From the NCBI GenBank assembly GCA_910574635.1, contig CAJTCG010000003.1, positions 186,001-250,000 of the forward strand: a stretch of 64,000 bases of DNA, given 5' to 3'. Every line of letters starts with the position of its first letter. The first letter of the stretch is position 1. Shown here piece by piece: positions 48,314 to 57,044 of this stretch. The notes beneath the pieces were generated by a model. The model made no database searches. It was given only the letters and a program-made list of their open reading frames with translations, and had not been told where the DNA came from. Position numbers and translations under genes: made by a program. The stretch comes from Oscillospiraceae bacterium (lineage in GTDB: Bacteria > Bacillota > Clostridia > Oscillospirales > Oscillospiraceae).

Positions 48314-48336
48314 TTCAACTCCCGCCACCTCCACCA
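48314..48336. repeat. Right attachment site (attR)
   Basis: 23 bases identical to the 3' end of ssrA (40404-40426), where homology stops on both sides. Confidence 0.9.
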
Positions 48337-48399
48337 AACGTTAGGTATACGAACACCATGTCAAACATCAGTCTGGCGGTGTATCGTAACGTGTTCGTC

Positions 48400-48672
48400 C
48401 TCATAGTTCATATAGACGACTATGAGGACGGCACGCGCCTACAAAGTAAACGTGCCACATATAAAGAGATTCAGACGTAGGTTAAGCAGAAATACGGTTT
48501 CCATGTCAGCAATCTCAGCATATCGCAGGCCAAGGAAAAATACGGACTTGCCAAGACTGAGTATAAGGGTTATGTGGGTGCCGAGGGACATTATATCCCT
48601 AAACTGCCCCCGGAGAAAGAGGAGGCAATTCAAGGGGCTTTTATCTGGTTTGGACTAATGGAAAGACGGTGA
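48400..48672 (+). pseudogene. Fragment resembling the C-terminal tail of RlmD-type methyltransferases
   Basis: Frame 1 reads YKEIQT, a TAG at 48478, then VKQKYGFHVSNLSISQAKEKYG and PPEKEEAIQGAFIWFG before TGA at 48670. This tail is found on Clostridia 23S rRNA uracil methyltransferases and on some mobile-element proteins. The rest of the gene and a start are missing, so it is a relic. Confidence 0.55.
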
Positions 48673-48745
48673 TTTTGTGGGAGCGGGTCAGAGTACCGGC
48701 TCTTTTTTGCAATAGTCATTCAAAGAAATTGAATCTCATTATTCC

Positions 48746-48778
48746 GCTGGTCCCGGGCATGGGGCCAGCAGATTTTTT
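48746..48778 (+). terminator. Terminator in the relic region
   Basis: Stem 48746-48754 with 48761-48769, then T6. A weaker hairpin with T6 lies at 48681-48708. Confidence 0.65.
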
Positions 48779-48837
48779 GCGTCTTTGCCGGGACGCCAGG
48801 GACCGAGCTGGAGAATCTATGAAGGGGGTATTGCACT

Positions 48838-48978
48838 ATGACCGTGAAAGCGTATATCCATAGCCTGAAAGACCATGAGCATAACCGCCGTGTGCTGGGC
48901 GAGGCCGCGATTATCAAATCCATCGGAAACAACCTGTATCTGGCCGAATACAACGGCGTCCACTGTACCGCTATTCGG
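48838..48978 (+). pseudogene. Truncated small conjugative-element protein (DUF6329-like)
   Basis: The start MTVKAYIHSLKDHEHNRRVL and the IGNNLYLAEYNGVHCTAI that follows look like a small protein common on conjugative elements in Clostridia. After CTAI the frame runs into unrelated DNA that, in another frame, is a histidine kinase, and stops at 49035. The 3' end has been replaced. Confidence 0.55.
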
Positions 48979-49705
48979 TCTTTCACTCCAAGCTTACCCG
49001 GCGGGTCTGCGGCAGCGTGGCGCTGTCGGTCCTGACCGTCACGGCGCTGTACCGGCTGCTCTGGAAACGGCGCATGGGGGATGTCATCGTCTGGTTTCTG
49101 GTAAACGTCCTGGACCTGAGCCGCCAGGAGGCTTTTTACTTTTACAGCGACCATTTCCGCCTCAACAAGGACCTCTTCTTCTGCGGGGCGGTGTTTCTGG
49201 TCTTTGCCATGATGTTGTGGCAGGTCTTTCGGGGAATGAGCCGCTATTTCAGCGAAATCAACCGGGGCATCGAATCCCTGCTGGCAGACGACGGGGAACA
49301 GATTCACCTCTCGCCGGAAATGCTGCCCTTCGAGCGCAAGCTCAACGCCGTCAAGCGGACGCTGGCGGAACGGAAAGAACAGACCGCCCTGGCGGAACGG
49401 CGGAAGGACGAGCTGGTCATGTATCTGGCCCACGACGTCCGCACGCCCCTGACCTCGGTGATCGGCTACCTGAATCTCCTGTAGGAGGAGCCGGACAGCC
49501 CGCCGGAGCAACGGGCCAAGCGGGTGCGCATCGCCCTGGACAAAGCGTACCGGCTGGACTAGGCCCGCTCCACCGGCACGGGAGGCACGGGCCTGGGGCT
49601 GGCCATTGCGAAAGAAATAGTCCTTCTCCATGGCGGGAGCATCCAGGCGTCCAGTGAAAATCACACAGTCACCTTCGCCATCCGCCTGCCCGGAGGAGAC
49701 TTATA
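48960..49705 (+). pseudogene. VanS-like sensor histidine kinase, broken
   Basis: Frame 3 reads a membrane sensor region (VLTVTALYRLLWKRR, VFLVFAMMLWQVF), HAMP-like helix and the H-box LAHDVRTPLTSVIGYLNLL, all typical of VanS. A TAG follows at 49483, then EEPDSPPEQ to KAYRLD, a second TAG at 49561, and directly ARSTGTGGTGLGLAIAKEI, the G-box. About 140 residues between the two YRL motifs (N box and more) are missing, and the start is lost. Non-functional. Confidence 0.8.
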
Positions 49706-49718
49706 AAATCTCAGCGTT

Positions 49719-49804
49719 TTCTTAGGAAATTCTTAATCATTCGGCAATACCATCTTAAAGCATGCGGCGCCTCTGTCTGGTAGAATCAAACCCAACAGAG
49801 GCGC
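49719..49804 (+). promoter_or_regulatory. Upstream region of the C39 peptidase gene: repeat box and hairpin
   Basis: CTTAGGAAATTCTTAAT (about 49720-49736) resembles the boxes bound by VanR/OmpR-type regulators. A 10-bp perfect hairpin (49767-49776 with 49795-49804) plus TTTT lies between it and the gene; either a terminator of the kinase relic or a leader attenuator. Confidence 0.45.
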
Positions 49805-49844
49805 TTTTCCATTTACCAAAGAATGCAAGAAAGGAATGCTTACG

Positions 49845-50777
49845 ATGGAAGAACGAGTGATTGATTTTGAAAGCCGGCAGGCCCTCCGCCGGGAGCGGCG
49901 GCGCAGACAGATTCGGAGGGCGCGGTTCCTTCGGGCCGTTGTGTGGGTGCTGGCCATTGCCGGGCTGATTGTTCTGGGGCGGGAGATGATCTCCTCGTTC
50001 CGCCGGATCTCCCCCCCGCCCACCGGCTCGGCCTATCAAGGGGCCGAACCGGCGGGCGGCGGACAGGCGGATATCACCCAGGCCCCTCTGGACGGTGAGA
50101 TATTGCGGGAACTCCAAAACCTGGCGGCCCAGGACCCGCGGGTCCAGGATGTGATTGACCGCCGTCAGGACTACCCGGGGGACCTGCTGAAAATGCTGTC
50201 CCGGAATCCGGACATGCTGGACTTTGTCCTGGAATACCCGGAGAAGCAGGGGCGGGTATTTGCCGACACCATCGGCGAGGTGGAGGTTGGGGAGATCCCG
50301 CTCCTGCTCCAGTACGACCAGCGCTGGGGCTATGGGGCCTACGGGGCCAGCTCCGTGGCGGTCAGCGGCTGCGGGCCCGCGTGTCTTTCTATGGTGGCGG
50401 CCGGGCTGACGGGGGACGGCGCTATTACGCCCTATGCCGTGGCCCAATACGCCGGCCAGGAGGGCTATTATGTCTACGGCGCGGGAACGTCCTGGAGCCT
50501 CATGAGCCGGGGGGCTTCCCACTTCGGCGTGGAGGGGGAGGAGCTGCCCCTGATGAAGTCCAGGATGGAGAGCGCCCTGCGGGAGGGCCGTCCCATCATC
50601 TGCGTAGTGGGCCCCGGGGATTTTACCACCAGTGGGCACTTCATCGTTATCACCGGGATGCGGGACGGGCAGTTTACCGTCAACGACCCCAACAGCGCCG
50701 AGCGAAGCAGCATGCTCTGGGATTATGAGACGCTGGAACCCCAGATCAGCAATTTGTGGGCCTTCCATGCCGTGTAA
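49845..50777 (+). CDS. C39-like cysteine peptidase, membrane-anchored
   Basis: 310 aa from the ATG at 49845, nine bases after AAAGGA (an ATG at 49836 is too close). Basic N-terminus, one transmembrane helix (about residues 30-48), a linker, then a C39_2-type domain: YDQRWGYGAYG (Gln), GCGPACLSM (catalytic Cys about 174), SGHFIVITG (His) and VNDPNS. GC content fits the chromosome, not the AT-rich element. Following a VanS relic, it may once have been part of a regulated envelope-defence locus. Substrate unknown. Confidence 0.85.
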   Translation: MEERVIDFESRQALRRERRRRQIRRARFLRAVVWVLAIAGLIVLGREMISSFRRISPPPTGSAYQGAEPAGGGQADITQAPLDGEILRELQNLAAQDPRVQDVIDRRQDYPGDLLKMLSRNPDMLDFVLEYPEKQGRVFADTIGEVEVGEIPLLLQYDQRWGYGAYGASSVAVSGCGPACLSMVAAGLTGDGAITPYAVAQYAGQEGYYVYGAGTSWSLMSRGASHFGVEGEELPLMKSRMESALREGRPIICVVGPGDFTTSGHFIVITGMRDGQFTVNDPNSAERSSMLWDYETLEPQISNLWAFHAV

Positions 50778-50793
50778 AGGGGGAGGGAACTTA

Positions 50794-50832
50794 TGAACCG
50801 GAAGCGAAAGACCGCCGTCCTGTACGATTGAG
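50794..50832 (+). pseudogene. N-terminal scrap of a serine recombinase
   Basis: Reads MNRKRKTAVLYD then TGA. The KTAVLYxRLS-like opening is that of large serine recombinases, cut before the catalytic Ser. Low information. Confidence 0.35.
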
Positions 50833-50879
50833 AACATCAGGAAAGGAACGAACACCATGGAAATGAACCGTCTGCCCAT

Positions 50880-52269
50880 CATTTTATAGCGGTATTCCGA
50901 ATCCCATTTCATCAAGTCAAAGACCTTTGCCGCGAAGATTCTGCACAGCATGTCCCGGCTAGAGAGCTCTTTTTCTCCCCCGCCTTTCGCCCACCGCAGA
51001 GAGTCCGGCGCGTCGGGGAGGCAGGGGCGTATAATCAAACGCCGCTGTTCCGGGTGAATTAGAATTTGAATATGGGTCACACCCGGAAACCTCCGCAAGC
51101 AGGCCATATTGAACTTGATCCGGGTTGGCCAGATGGTAATGGCCGGCTCATAGGTGTGTGAGAAAAGCTCCGCCCTGGTTACCTGATATCCAGCCAGGCC
51201 CGCCACGGCTTCCGGTTCCTCTCCATCCACCGGCTTTGCGCTCGGAAGGATGGAGAAGCAATTGAATATAAGCGATATCCGCAAACCGTCTCATGCAGAA
51301 AAGATTGAAGGTGATCCGGTCCCTGGAGACCGTCATTGCCGGGCCCTCATACCGGGCCTGCAAAAATTGGTTTCGGACGACCTGATAGCCCTCCAGATCA
51401 AAGGCGGAAAACGTGCTTTTCCGCACCCGGGTTTTCCGATCCGGCCCCTTGACGCTGTTGTATGCATCGTAGTAAAGTCCGGGATCGTCGTTGACCCAGT
51501 GGTGGTTGATGGGAACGAATCCGCGGAAAACTCCGCCGTCTATGACCTGAAGGCTGGGCAGTCCGCCGCGGATATGGTGCTTTCGGTTTTGAAGAAGCGC
51601 CTGCACCATCTCAAACGTCTCCCGCGAAACGATGGCCTCATGCTGGCCCAGATAGTGGTACTGGTCCAGGTCCTGCCGGTTCTTTCTGCGCTTGTGCTCA
51701 AACAAATCCGAGGTAAAGGTTTTCCAGGTCAGGACGTCGCCGCAGTACCGCTCATTTGTGAGAATGTAGCCGATGGAGCCGCTGTTCCAGTCCGTGCTCC
51801 CGGTTTTTGTCCGGCAGCCGATATCCGTCAGAAAATCTGCGATATCCGCCTGGGACCAGCCGTGGAGATATGCGTCGAAAATAAAGCGGACCACTTTGGC
51901 CTCTGCTTCGTTGACCACAAGGGGCGCGTATTTGATATAGTTTCCGGCGGCGTCCCTCTGCCGGTCATAGCCCAGCGGCGGGGGCGTCAGCAGCTTGCGG
52001 TCCTTAAACCTCTGGGCCAGGGACCAGACCATGGCTTCCCGCTTTTTAATGGATTCCTCCTGGGCAATGGAGGCGAGAAAGGTCAGCATCAATTCAGAGT
52101 CTTTCCCCAGCGTGTTCAGGTGATCCGTCTCAAAAAACACACCCACCGGAGGCTGGCGGATACTACTTTCGTAGGAGGAAATGGTACTTCTGTCCACTCT
52201 CAGCAGACGCGCTAGCTGCTTTTGTGAACGGTTGGTCACATTCCTGCGGCGCTTTGTAACCTTTTCCAT
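50880..52269 (-). pseudogene. Chimeric large serine recombinase, frameshifted
   Basis: The first 40 residues are an XRE helix-turn-helix (KQLARLLRVDRSTISSYE). They join at about base 52150 to the middle of a large serine recombinase (VGVFFETDHLNTLG on), missing the catalytic Ser. The recombinase domain, Zn-linked region and GYQVVRNQFLQARYEGPAMT segment follow; then near 51245 the frame shifts and a second, related segment GYQVTRAELFSHTYEPAITI continues to about 50880. It is two recombinase pieces joined, under a foreign N-terminus, and cannot be a working recombinase. The XRE-fusion part (51148-52269) remains open and might be expressed. Confidence 0.75.
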
Positions 52270-52316
52270 GTTCTAAATGGCATCGCCCAGTTCATGGATA
52301 TGCTTGGAGAGCAAAA

Positions 52317-52386
52317 AATGCCGGGCGGATAAATTCCGTCCGGCATTCAGCTTGTCGAAAAAGTCTGCCATCCGGCAGACATTTTT
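52317..52386. terminator. Two adjacent hairpins next to the IS remnant
   Basis: 13-bp stem (52317-52329 with 52335-52347) and 7-bp stem (52363-52369 with 52374-52380) flanked by A5 and T5. Perhaps the old end of an insertion sequence. Confidence 0.6.
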
Positions 52387-52466
52387 CGGTATCAGTAAAT
52401 GTAGTAAAATAGGAATAGAGGTGAGAAAGATGCTGGAACGAGGAAAAATGAGCGAGGGGTTATAGA

Positions 52467-52680
52467 AATGGTGGACACAGAAAGCCTCATGCTGCCCGGT
52501 CATCTTTTGCGGCAGGTGGATGCAGCGGTAAAGTTTGAGAAACTGTACGAAATTGTGGAGCCACTGTACAGTGAGGAGGAGGCGGGGCACAGACAGATAT
52601 GAGGAATTGTCTGATGACGCCAGGTACACCCCGGAATACAAGGGCCTTTATGCTAAACGCAAAGTAACCATTTTTGCTTC
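52467..52680 (+). pseudogene. IS1182-family transposase remnant
   Basis: 52467-52602 reads MVDTESLMLPGHLLRQVDAA and goes on with KFEKLYEIVEPLYSEE, the N-terminal pattern of IS1182 transposases. In a second frame, 52598-52675 reads YEELSDDARYTPEYKGLYAK and RKVTIF, the pattern near their C-terminus. About 400 residues in between are deleted. The remnant abuts the end of metK. Confidence 0.6.
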
Positions 52681-52701
52681 TTCCAGAAACCCTGAACACA
52701 C

Positions 52702-53889
52702 TTATTCCTTCACAGCGGCCTTCAGGGCCTCCGCCCGGTCGGTTTTCTCCCAGGCTACGCCCAGGTCCTCCCGGCCCATGTGGCCGTAAGCGGCCAGCTT
52801 GCGGTAGATGGGCTTGCGGAGATCCAGGTCCCGGATGATGGCGGTGGGACGGAGATCGAAGACCTTGCCCACGGCCTCCTCCAGCTTCCCGTCGCTGACG
52901 GTTCCCGTGCCGAAGGTTTCCACCATGATGCTCACGGGTTTGGCAACGCCGATGGCGTAGGCCAGCTCAATCTGGCAGCGCTTGGCCAGGCCCGCCGCCA
53001 CGATGTTCTTGGCCACCCAGCGGGCGGCGTAGGCGGCGGAGCGGTCCACCTTGGTGGGGTCCTTGCCGGAGAAGCAGCCGCCGCCGTGGGGGGCGCTGCC
53101 GCCGTATGTATCCACGATGATCTTCCGGCCCGTCAGTCCCGCGTCGGCGGCGGGGCCGCCCTTGACGAAGCGTCCGGTGGGGTTCACATAGTACTTGGTG
53201 TTCTCGTCCAGCATTTCGGCGGGCAGGACCTCCTTGGCCACCAGGTTGATCATGTCCCGGCGGATCTGCTCCAGGGTCACGTCCGGGTTGTGCTGGGTGG
53301 AGATGACCACGGTGTCGATGCGGACCGGATTGTTGTTTTCGTCATATTCCACGGTGACCTGGCTCTTGCCGTCGGGGCGCATGTAGGAGACCAGGCCGCT
53401 CTTACGGACCTTGGTCATCTGAAGGCAGAGCTTCTGGGCCAGGGACAGGGGCAGGGGCATCAGCTCCGCCGTCTCGTCACAGGCGTAGCCGAACATCATG
53501 CCCTGGTCGCCCGCGCCGTGGTTCAGCTCGGATTCCTCGTTGTTCTTGTTTTCCAGGGATTTGTCCACGCCCAGGGCGATGTCGGCGGACTGCTCGTCGA
53601 TGGAGGTGATGACGCCGCAGGTGTCGCAGTCGAAGCCGTATTTGCCCCGGTCATAGCCGATGTCCCGGACCACCTCCCGGGCGATTTTGTCGATGTCCAC
53701 ATAGCAGTTGGTGGTGATTTCGCCCATGACGTGGATGAGCCCGGTGCAGGCCGTAGTCTCGCAGGCTACCCGGCCCTGGGGGTCCTTTTCCATGATGGCG
53801 TCCAGGACGGCGTCGGAAATCTGGTCGCAGATTTTGTCGGGATGCCCCTCGGTAACGGACTCCGAGGTGAAGAGATAATGTCTTGCCAT
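52702..53889 (-). CDS. metK: S-adenosylmethionine synthetase
   Basis: 395 aa, full length. Signatures: [54 protein letters not shown] (in part) and [13 protein letters not shown]. It makes SAM from methionine and ATP. Transcription is controlled by a SAM-I riboswitch in the leader: high SAM would favour the terminator at 53984-54017. The right neighbour is an unrelated membrane gene transcribed divergently. Confidence 0.98.
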   Translation of the reverse strand: MARHYLFTSESVTEGHPDKICDQISDAVLDAIMEKDPQGRVACETTACTGLIHVMGEITTNCYVDIDKIAREVVRDIGYDRGKYGFDCDTCGVITSIDEQSADIALGVDKSLENKNNEESELNHGAGDQGMMFGYACDETAELMPLPLSLAQKLCLQMTKVRKSGLVSYMRPDGKSQVTVEYDENNNPVRIDTVVISTQHNPDVTLEQIRRDMINLVAKEVLPAEMLDENTKYYVNPTGRFVKGGPAADAGLTGRKIIVDTYGGSAPHGGGCFSGKDPTKVDRSAAYAARWVAKNIVAAGLAKRCQIELAYAIGVAKPVSIMVETFGTGTVSDGKLEEAVGKVFDLRPTAIIRDLDLRKPIYRKLAAYGHMGREDLGVAWEKTDRAEALKAAVKE

Positions 53890-53983
53890 AGCGTTCTCCT
53901 TCTCGCTTTCCCTGAAAGCGGCGCGTCTTTTTTCTTCCCGCGCGCTGGGACAATTTGGGGCGGCTGAACAGCCCGGAAAGGCA

Positions 53984-54017
53984 AAGAAAAACCGCGCATT
54001 TCGACGCGAAACGCACG
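53984..54017 (-). terminator. Riboswitch-controlled terminator of metK
   Basis: 11-bp stem with two wobbles (53993-54003 with 54007-54017), followed on the minus strand by TTTTTCTTT. Confidence 0.8.
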
Positions 54018-54035
54018 GGAAATCTTTCCTCGCTC

Positions 54036-54124
54036 CTCATCTGTCGTTTCCGCCGGATTTGGCACCTTTCCTAGGGAGGTTGCCGTGGCTTCATCGGGCC
54101 GTTCCCTCCGCCACTCTTGATAAG
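54036..54124 (-). promoter_or_regulatory. SAM-I (S-box) riboswitch aptamer
   Basis: On the minus strand the conserved CTTATCAAGAG opening, GAGGGA, GGCCCGATGAAGCC, CGGCAACC and GGTGCCAA elements are in the right order, closed by GATGAG. It senses S-adenosylmethionine and lies directly upstream of metK. Confidence 0.95.
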
Positions 54125-54142
54125 GATATTTACTTACGTAAT

Positions 54143-54170
54143 ATTGTATCAGGTCCTGCGGGTTTGTCAA
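54143..54170 (-). promoter_or_regulatory. Promoter of the metK riboswitch transcript
   Basis: TTGACA (54165-54170), 16 bp, TACAAT (54143-54148). Confidence 0.75.
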
Positions 54171-54255
54171 GGGCTCCCCGCCCTTTTTCGCCGGAAATTT
54201 TTCCCGGTAAAGGCAATGTTCAAAAAATGTTGGTGACTTTTTCCGGCGAACGGGG

Positions 54256-54261
54256 TATAAT
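54256..54261 (+). promoter_or_regulatory. -10 box of the rhomboid-like operon
   Basis: Perfect TATAAT; the best -35 candidate (TTGGTG at 54230-54235) would need a 20-bp spacer. Confidence 0.5.
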
Positions 54262-54300
54262 GCTCTTTAATTCTAAAACTGAAATCGGGAGGGAGCCCCT

Positions 54301-55170
54301 TTGAGAAAGCTGAACAGCGCCATGGAGCGCTTCGCGCTCCAGCACCCCAACTTCGGCGTCCCCAACCTCATGCTGTACATCGTCATTGGAAACGCGATCG
54401 CCTTTTTCCTGCTGCGCATGACCAGCGGCCTGGCCATCCAATTTTTATACTTCGACTGGGGGCTGGTTCTCCGCGGGCAGATCTGGCGGCTGCTGACCTT
54501 CGTCTTTGTACCGGAGAGCACGCAGCCCTTCAACCTGATTTTGTCTTTGTACTTCATGTACTTCATCGGCTCCATGCTGGAGCGGGAGTGGGGCACGCCG
54601 AAATTCAACCTCTACTACCTCTCCGGCGTGGTCCTGACCCTCATCACGGGCGTCGCCAGCCACTACGCCTTCGGCTACGGCGTGCTGATGGGGACCTACT
54701 ACGTGGGCATGTCCATGTTCCTGGCCTTCGCCGCCCTGTATCCCGACGCCCGGCTGATGCTGCTGTACATCATCCCGGTGAAGGCCAAGTGGCTGGCCCT
54801 GGCGGACGTGGCCCTCTTCGCCGTGGACATCATTGCCGCCCTGCTCCGGGGGGACTGGCTCAGAGCCCTGCTGCCCGTCATCGCCCTTTTGAACTTCCTG
54901 ATCTTCTTCTGGTGTGAGATCGTGGATCAAATTGACCGGCGGCGGGCCTACGCCCGGCACCGGAACTCCCACCAGACGATTCAATTCAAGTCCGCCGTCC
55001 GCCAGCAGCGGAAGAAGGAGGCCCAGCAGGGCTACCGGCACAAGTGCTCCGTCTGCGGCCGGACCGACACGGACTGCCCGGACCTGGAATTCCGCTACTG
55101 CTCCCGCTGCGCGGGCTACCACTGCTTCTGTGTGGACCACATCTTCAACCACGAGCATTTCAAGGAGTGA
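54301..55170 (+). CDS. Rhomboid-like membrane protein with C-terminal zinc-binding domain
   Basis: 289 aa from the TTG at 54301, eight bases after GGGAGGG; ATG at 54322 is the alternative. Six helices follow the rhomboid plan (GQIWRLLTFVFVP; YFMYFIGSMLEREWGT; a later helix where proteases have GxSG). Here that place reads GTYYVGMSMFLAFA, so the catalytic Ser is missing and a pseudoprotease (derlin-like) role is likely. The last 45 residues have Cys/His pairs (CSVCGRTDTDC, YCSRCAGYHCFC, HIFNHEH), probably binding zinc. It is the first gene of an operon with the LTA-synthase-like gene. Confidence 0.75.
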   Translation: MRKLNSAMERFALQHPNFGVPNLMLYIVIGNAIAFFLLRMTSGLAIQFLYFDWGLVLRGQIWRLLTFVFVPESTQPFNLILSLYFMYFIGSMLEREWGTPKFNLYYLSGVVLTLITGVASHYAFGYGVLMGTYYVGMSMFLAFAALYPDARLMLLYIIPVKAKWLALADVALFAVDIIAALLRGDWLRALLPVIALLNFLIFFWCEIVDQIDRRRAYARHRNSHQTIQFKSAVRQQRKKEAQQGYRHKCSVCGRTDTDCPDLEFRYCSRCAGYHCFCVDHIFNHEHFKE

Positions 55171-55175
55171 ACCCT

Positions 55176-57044
55176 TTGAGAAATCCGTTTCCGAATCCCC
55201 GGCGCCGCCTGTCCCTGCCCCTCAGCCTGCTGGCGGCGGTGCTGCTGGCCGGGGGCATCACCCTGCTGGCCCTCTGGTGCCAGCCCAACTCCTTCCGGGG
55301 GCTCCTCTCCGGCTTCCTCCGCCAGCCCCTGCTGATTGTCCTCAACGCCCTGCCCGTGGGGCTTTTGCTCCTGGCGGCGGCGGCGCTTCTGCGAAACGTC
55401 TTCTTCGGCGCGGCCCTGGTGAATCTGGCGGTATGCGCCCTGTCCATCGCCAACCGGGTGAAAATTGAGGTCCGGGACGAGCCGGTGTTCCCCCGGGACT
55501 TTGCCCTTTTAAAAGAGGTGGGCAGCGCCCTGGAGAGCTACGACATCCACTATCCGGCGGCGCAGATCGCGGCGGCAGTCCTGGTGACCGCCGCCCTGCT
55601 GGCCCTGGGGGTTTTCATTGGCTGCAAGCCCTTTCCGGCGGAGCGGCTCCGGGGCTGGGCCGGAAGCCTCGCGGGCTTTGCGCTCTCCCTTGCCGTCCTG
55701 ACGGGGCTGATTTTCACCGTTTACGCCTCCAAGGGCCTTTACCAGTCCTTCAAGGTCAGCAACGCCGAATACGTCCCCGCCGTCTTCAACGACCTGGGCT
55801 TCCCCTATGCCTTTTGCCACCATTTCACCACCTACCTGGTGGACCGGCCCGAGGGCTTCAGCCGCGCCGGGGCGGAGGAGTGGGAGACCGGGGACCGTAC
55901 CGGGCTGGGAAAGGATGTCAGCGTGATCATGGTGATGAACGAGGCGTTTTCCGACATCACCGACGCTCCGGCCTTCCCGTATACGGAGGAGAACGATCCC
56001 CTGCCCAACCTCCACGCCCTCCGGCGGGACCCCCACGCCCTCAGCGGCCATGTGGTGGTACCCGGCTTCGCCGGGGGCACGGCCAACACGGAATTCGACG
56101 TGCTGACGGGGATGCAGACCATGGCCCTCTCCGCCTCCACCACCTCCGCCATGCGGGTGGTGAACCGGAATCTGGACAGTCTCTTCCGGGTCTTTGGGAA
56201 CGACGGCTATGAGACCGCCTTCTGCCATCCGGGGGACAACTGGTTTTACAACCGGGAAAACGTCTACCGCTGGCTTGGCGCGGAGGAAAGCCTGTTTATC
56301 GGGGACATGGAGGCTCCGGAGTACAAGGGCCGCTGGGTGACCGACGATTATACGGCAGACCTGATTGAAAGAGCCTTTGAAGAGGCGGAGGCCCCCCTGT
56401 TCCACTTTACCACCACCATCCAGAATCACATGTCCTACACCGCCGACAAATACGGATCGGATTACGAATTCCCCCCCACGGGCATTCCCGGCCTCTCGGC
56501 AGAGGTGGAAACCCTCCTCAGCGTCTACGTGGAGGGCCTCCGGGACGCGGACGCCATGCTGGGCCGCCTCTGGCGGTACTTCGCCGCCCAGGAAAAGCCG
56601 GTGGTTCTGGTCTACTGGGGGGACCACCTGCCCTATCTGGGGAACGACATGCTGGGCTACCGGCAGCTGGGCATCGATGTGTTCCCCGGCCCGGAGGGGC
56701 AGGAAAATCTGGCCGCATACCAGACTCCTTATGTCCTCTGGGCCAACGACGCGGCGGCGGAGGTTCTGGACTGGGACAACGCCGTAGAGGCCCTGGACCT
56801 GCCGGAGACCGTCTCCGCCTGCTTCCTGGGGGCCGCTGTTCTGGAGCTGACGGGCCGGGGGGAGGAGAGCCCCTGGTTCTCCTTCCTGAATGCGCTCCGC
56901 CGGGAGCTGCCGGTGGTGCAGAAGAGCACGTATCAATTGGCGGACGGCTCCCTCACGGGAACGCTTTCCGGCGAGCAGCGGGAGCTCGTTCAGAAGTGGC
57001 GGCGGTGGAGCTATTACAAGCTCCAGTATAAGGAGGTCCCATGA
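55176..57044 (+). CDS. LTA synthase family sulfatase-fold protein
   Basis: 622 aa from the TTG at 55176, eight bases after AAGGAG at the end of the previous gene. About five N-terminal helices lead to an extracellular sulfatase-like domain: VIMVMNEAFSDIT, the nucleophile Thr in GGTANTEFDVLTGM, and metal ligands in YWGDHLPYLG. Such enzymes transfer glycerol-phosphate to lipoteichoic or other teichoic-type polymers. A four-base overlap couples the next membrane gene. It probably decorates or builds an envelope polymer. Confidence 0.9.
   Translation: MRNPFPNPRRRLSLPLSLLAAVLLAGGITLLALWCQPNSFRGLLSGFLRQPLLIVLNALPVGLLLLAAAALLRNVFFGAALVNLAVCALSIANRVKIEVRDEPVFPRDFALLKEVGSALESYDIHYPAAQIAAAVLVTAALLALGVFIGCKPFPAERLRGWAGSLAGFALSLAVLTGLIFTVYASKGLYQSFKVSNAEYVPAVFNDLGFPYAFCHHFTTYLVDRPEGFSRAGAEEWETGDRTGLGKDVSVIMVMNEAFSDITDAPAFPYTEENDPLPNLHALRRDPHALSGHVVVPGFAGGTANTEFDVLTGMQTMALSASTTSAMRVVNRNLDSLFRVFGNDGYETAFCHPGDNWFYNRENVYRWLGAEESLFIGDMEAPEYKGRWVTDDYTADLIERAFEEAEAPLFHFTTTIQNHMSYTADKYGSDYEFPPTGIPGLSAEVETLLSVYVEGLRDADAMLGRLWRYFAAQEKPVVLVYWGDHLPYLGNDMLGYRQLGIDVFPGPEGQENLAAYQTPYVLWANDAAAEVLDWDNAVEALDLPETVSACFLGAAVLELTGRGEESPWFSFLNALRRELPVVQKSTYQLADGSLTGTLSGEQRELVQKWRRWSYYKLQYKEVP

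Larger units (their letters stand above)
40404..48336. mobile_element. Integrative element in the 3' end of ssrA, about 7.9 kb
   Basis: Bounded by 23-bp direct repeats, with a tyrosine integrase next to the left one, and clearly AT-richer than the flanks. It carries an XRE regulator, a serine resolvase, a SprT-like protein, several small membrane proteins, YbjN-like and unknown proteins, but no conjugation, capsid or obvious replication genes. It is best described as a mobilisable or satellite-type genomic island. Confidence 0.9.

Noticed and set aside
49483..49563. TAG codons in the VanS-like gene as recoded sense codons
   Set aside because: The gene also lacks its start and ATP-binding core, and TAG ends other genes here (for example at 3651 and 61732), so simple decay is the better reading.
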